Part shown: positions 62,908-64,000 of the stretch, piece by piece
How positions within the stretch are numbered: position 1 is the first letter of the stretch
Layout: the number at the start of each line of letters is the position of its first letter
The notes under the pieces: generated by a model
Databases searched by the model: none
Told to the model about the DNA's origin: nothing
The model's input: the letters and a program-made list of their open reading frames with translations, nothing else
Position numbers and translations under genes: made by a program
Assembly (NCBI GenBank): GCA_002343075.1
Contig: DDRH01000006.1
Span: forward strand, 103,807 to 167,806
From: Phycisphaerales bacterium UBA2421
Lineage (GTDB): Bacteria; Planctomycetota; Phycisphaerae; Tepidisphaerales; Tepidisphaeraceae
DNA: 64,000 nucleotides
Reading direction: 5' to 3'

Positions 62908-64000
62908 CTTCCATCCGCACAACGTTGATGGTGCGCCTGCTTGCGGCGTTGTCGCTCCTGCTTGCGCTGGTGTTTGTTGCGCTCTACTTTTCCGTCCGCC
63001 AGCAACTTTTTGCCAGTTTTGATCAGTCCCTGCTTGCCAAGGCCGAAGCCATCGGGGGAATGGCGCACCAGGAGCCTGACGGCAGGATCAATCTCGAGAT
63101 TGCCTCCGATACATTTCTCGACTTTTCTCGAAAGGAACGACCTGAGTACTTCGAGCTGCGGCGCGCCGATGGCGCGATTATTGAGCGATCGCGCAGCCTG
63201 ATTGGGACAGGATTGCCAACCCTCAACCGAAGGCCAACGGTCGATGAGTTTTACCAGATTACGCTCCCAGATGGTCGAACTGGCCGCGCGGTGCTGTCGC
63301 CCACGACCGCCGAGCAGGAGACTCGCGCGGTGGAGGAGGTGGGCCAGCGGCCCGCTGTGCCCATTGTCGTGGCGGTCGCGACAGATATACAGGAAATCAC
63401 CGTTCATCTTAGACGCCTGCTGACAGCGCTCGTCGTCTGTACGATCGCACTGGTCGTTGGCGGAGCGGTGCTTGTCACAACAATCGTCCGCAGGGGCATG
63501 AAGCCGCTCGATCAAATCGCATCACACGCCGCCGCGCTCGAGCCGCACCGGTTAACCGAACCCTACCCCACGACCAACCTTCCCCGCGAACTGATGCCTA
63601 TTGCGGCAGGGTTCAACGGACTCATGCAGCGCGTCGCCGCGGTGCTTGAGCGAGAATCGCGGTTCACCGCGCACGCGGCCCACGAGTTGCGGACCCCGCT
63701 TGCCTCCGTCCGAGCCAACTGCGAGGTGGCATTGCGCTGGCCCGAGCCTGCCGATTCGCAGCAGACGCTTTCTTCCATCCTTAACACAACAGTGCATATG
63801 CAGAGCTTGGCTTCCAAGCTCTTGCAGATGGCACACGCACGAGCCGGACAAGTGCGCGCCGAACCCGAACCCGCCGATATTTCGCGCCTGGTCAAGAGCA
63901 CGTGTGAAGCCCTTGAAGCATCATCGCGGTCAAGGAGCATCAAAATCGATTTCGACACCCCCGCGCCGACAGTCGCATGGGTCGATCCCACGCTTGCGAT
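62904..64000 (+). CDS. Sensor histidine kinase (3' end beyond the window)
   Basis: The visible part has about 365 residues. The first membrane helix covers about 9-29 (RLLAALSLLLALVFVALYFSV); an extracytoplasmic sensor of about 135 residues follows, then the second helix (LLTALVVCTIALVVGGAVLV), a HAMP-like segment and the dimerisation helix with the H-box FTAHAAHELRTPLAS (H260). The ATP-binding domain is cut off. It is translationally coupled to the response regulator by a 4-bp ATGA overlap. Confidence 0.93.
   Translation, partial: MTSIRTTLMVRLLAALSLLLALVFVALYFSVRQQLFASFDQSLLAKAEAIGGMAHQEPDGRINLEIASDTFLDFSRKERPEYFELRRADGAIIERSRSLIGTGLPTLNRRPTVDEFYQITLPDGRTGRAVLSPTTAEQETRAVEEVGQRPAVPIVVAVATDIQEITVHLRRLLTALVVCTIALVVGGAVLVTTIVRRGMKPLDQIASHAAALEPHRLTEPYPTTNLPRELMPIAAGFNGLMQRVAAVLERESRFTAHAAHELRTPLASVRANCEVALRWPEPADSQQTLSSILNTTVHMQSLASKLLQMAHARAGQVRAEPEPADISRLVKSTCEALEASSRSRSIKIDFDTPAPTVAWVDPTLA

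Overview
The window looks like part of a planctomycete chromosome, most plausibly class Phycisphaerae (inference from gene content; no rRNA or other phylogenetic marker is present). The indicators are: three PEP-CTERM sorting signals; a LEPR-like N-terminal motif on an RTX-type protein; a type-II pseudopilin with the H-X9-DG ending; a planctomycete-style ECF sigma factor beside a transmembrane Ser/Thr kinase carrying TPRs; an alpha-alpha-toroid/DUF4159-like secreted protein; a high-GC sequence; and housekeeping genes scattered singly on both strands. No rRNA, tRNA, CRISPR array, transposase, prophage or origin was recognised.

Layout. 1-5.2 kb: the 5' part of an RTX-like surface protein, an intergenic stretch with two perfect 26-bp palindromes, a glucoamylase (GH15) fused to a ferredoxin domain, and a PEP-CTERM protein. 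5.4-11.2 kb: a signalling block with a TIR-TM-TPR protein converging on an ECF sigma factor and a TPR Ser/Thr kinase; the TIR protein has the kinase's architecture with TIR in place of the kinase domain. 11.3-22 kb: metabolic and envelope genes (sugar isomerase-like protein, fumC, DksA-like protein, lspA, ribD, GH113-like hydrolase, class-V aminotransferase, TPR metallopeptidase). 21.8-29.5 kb: an AbiEii-like nucleotidyltransferase with a small partner ORF, a MazG-like protein, and an ABC export operon (membrane protein, ATPase, permease) with a ParE/RelE-type toxin-antitoxin pair between ATPase and permease. 29.7-34 kb: frr, an RluA-type pseudouridine synthase, an alpha/beta hydrolase and unknowns.

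34-39.6 kb: an autotransporter-repeat/PEP-CTERM surface protein interrupted by one in-frame TAG, a 750-bp noncoding stretch with helically phased G-runs, an unknown protein and a PQQ-type sugar dehydrogenase with PEP-CTERM. 39.6-50.6 kb: a DEAD-box helicase, a lipid A/multidrug-type ABC exporter divergent from a DegT-type aminotransferase, a membrane-anchored sigma factor, a pseudopilin, hisA, an esterase, and a uvrC lacking the usual C-terminus. 50.6-64 kb: toroid/DUF4159-like protein, dusB, purE-purK, an ion-homeostasis run (Na+/H+ antiporter, Ca2+/Na+ antiporter, TerC, HMA protein), pabA/trpG, and an OmpR-type response regulator overlapping a histidine kinase cut by the window edge.

Two sequence-level themes recur. 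Several genes have a TATAAT-like hexamer ending only 5-10 nt before the start codon with no Shine-Dalgarno, which suggests leaderless mRNAs. Several intergenic spaces hold inverted repeats, some of which supply the stop codons of the flanking genes. The observations most worth following are the twin palindromes, the GH15-ferredoxin fusion, the TIR/kinase receptor swap, the interrupted beta-repeat gene, the phased G-runs and the leaderless starts.
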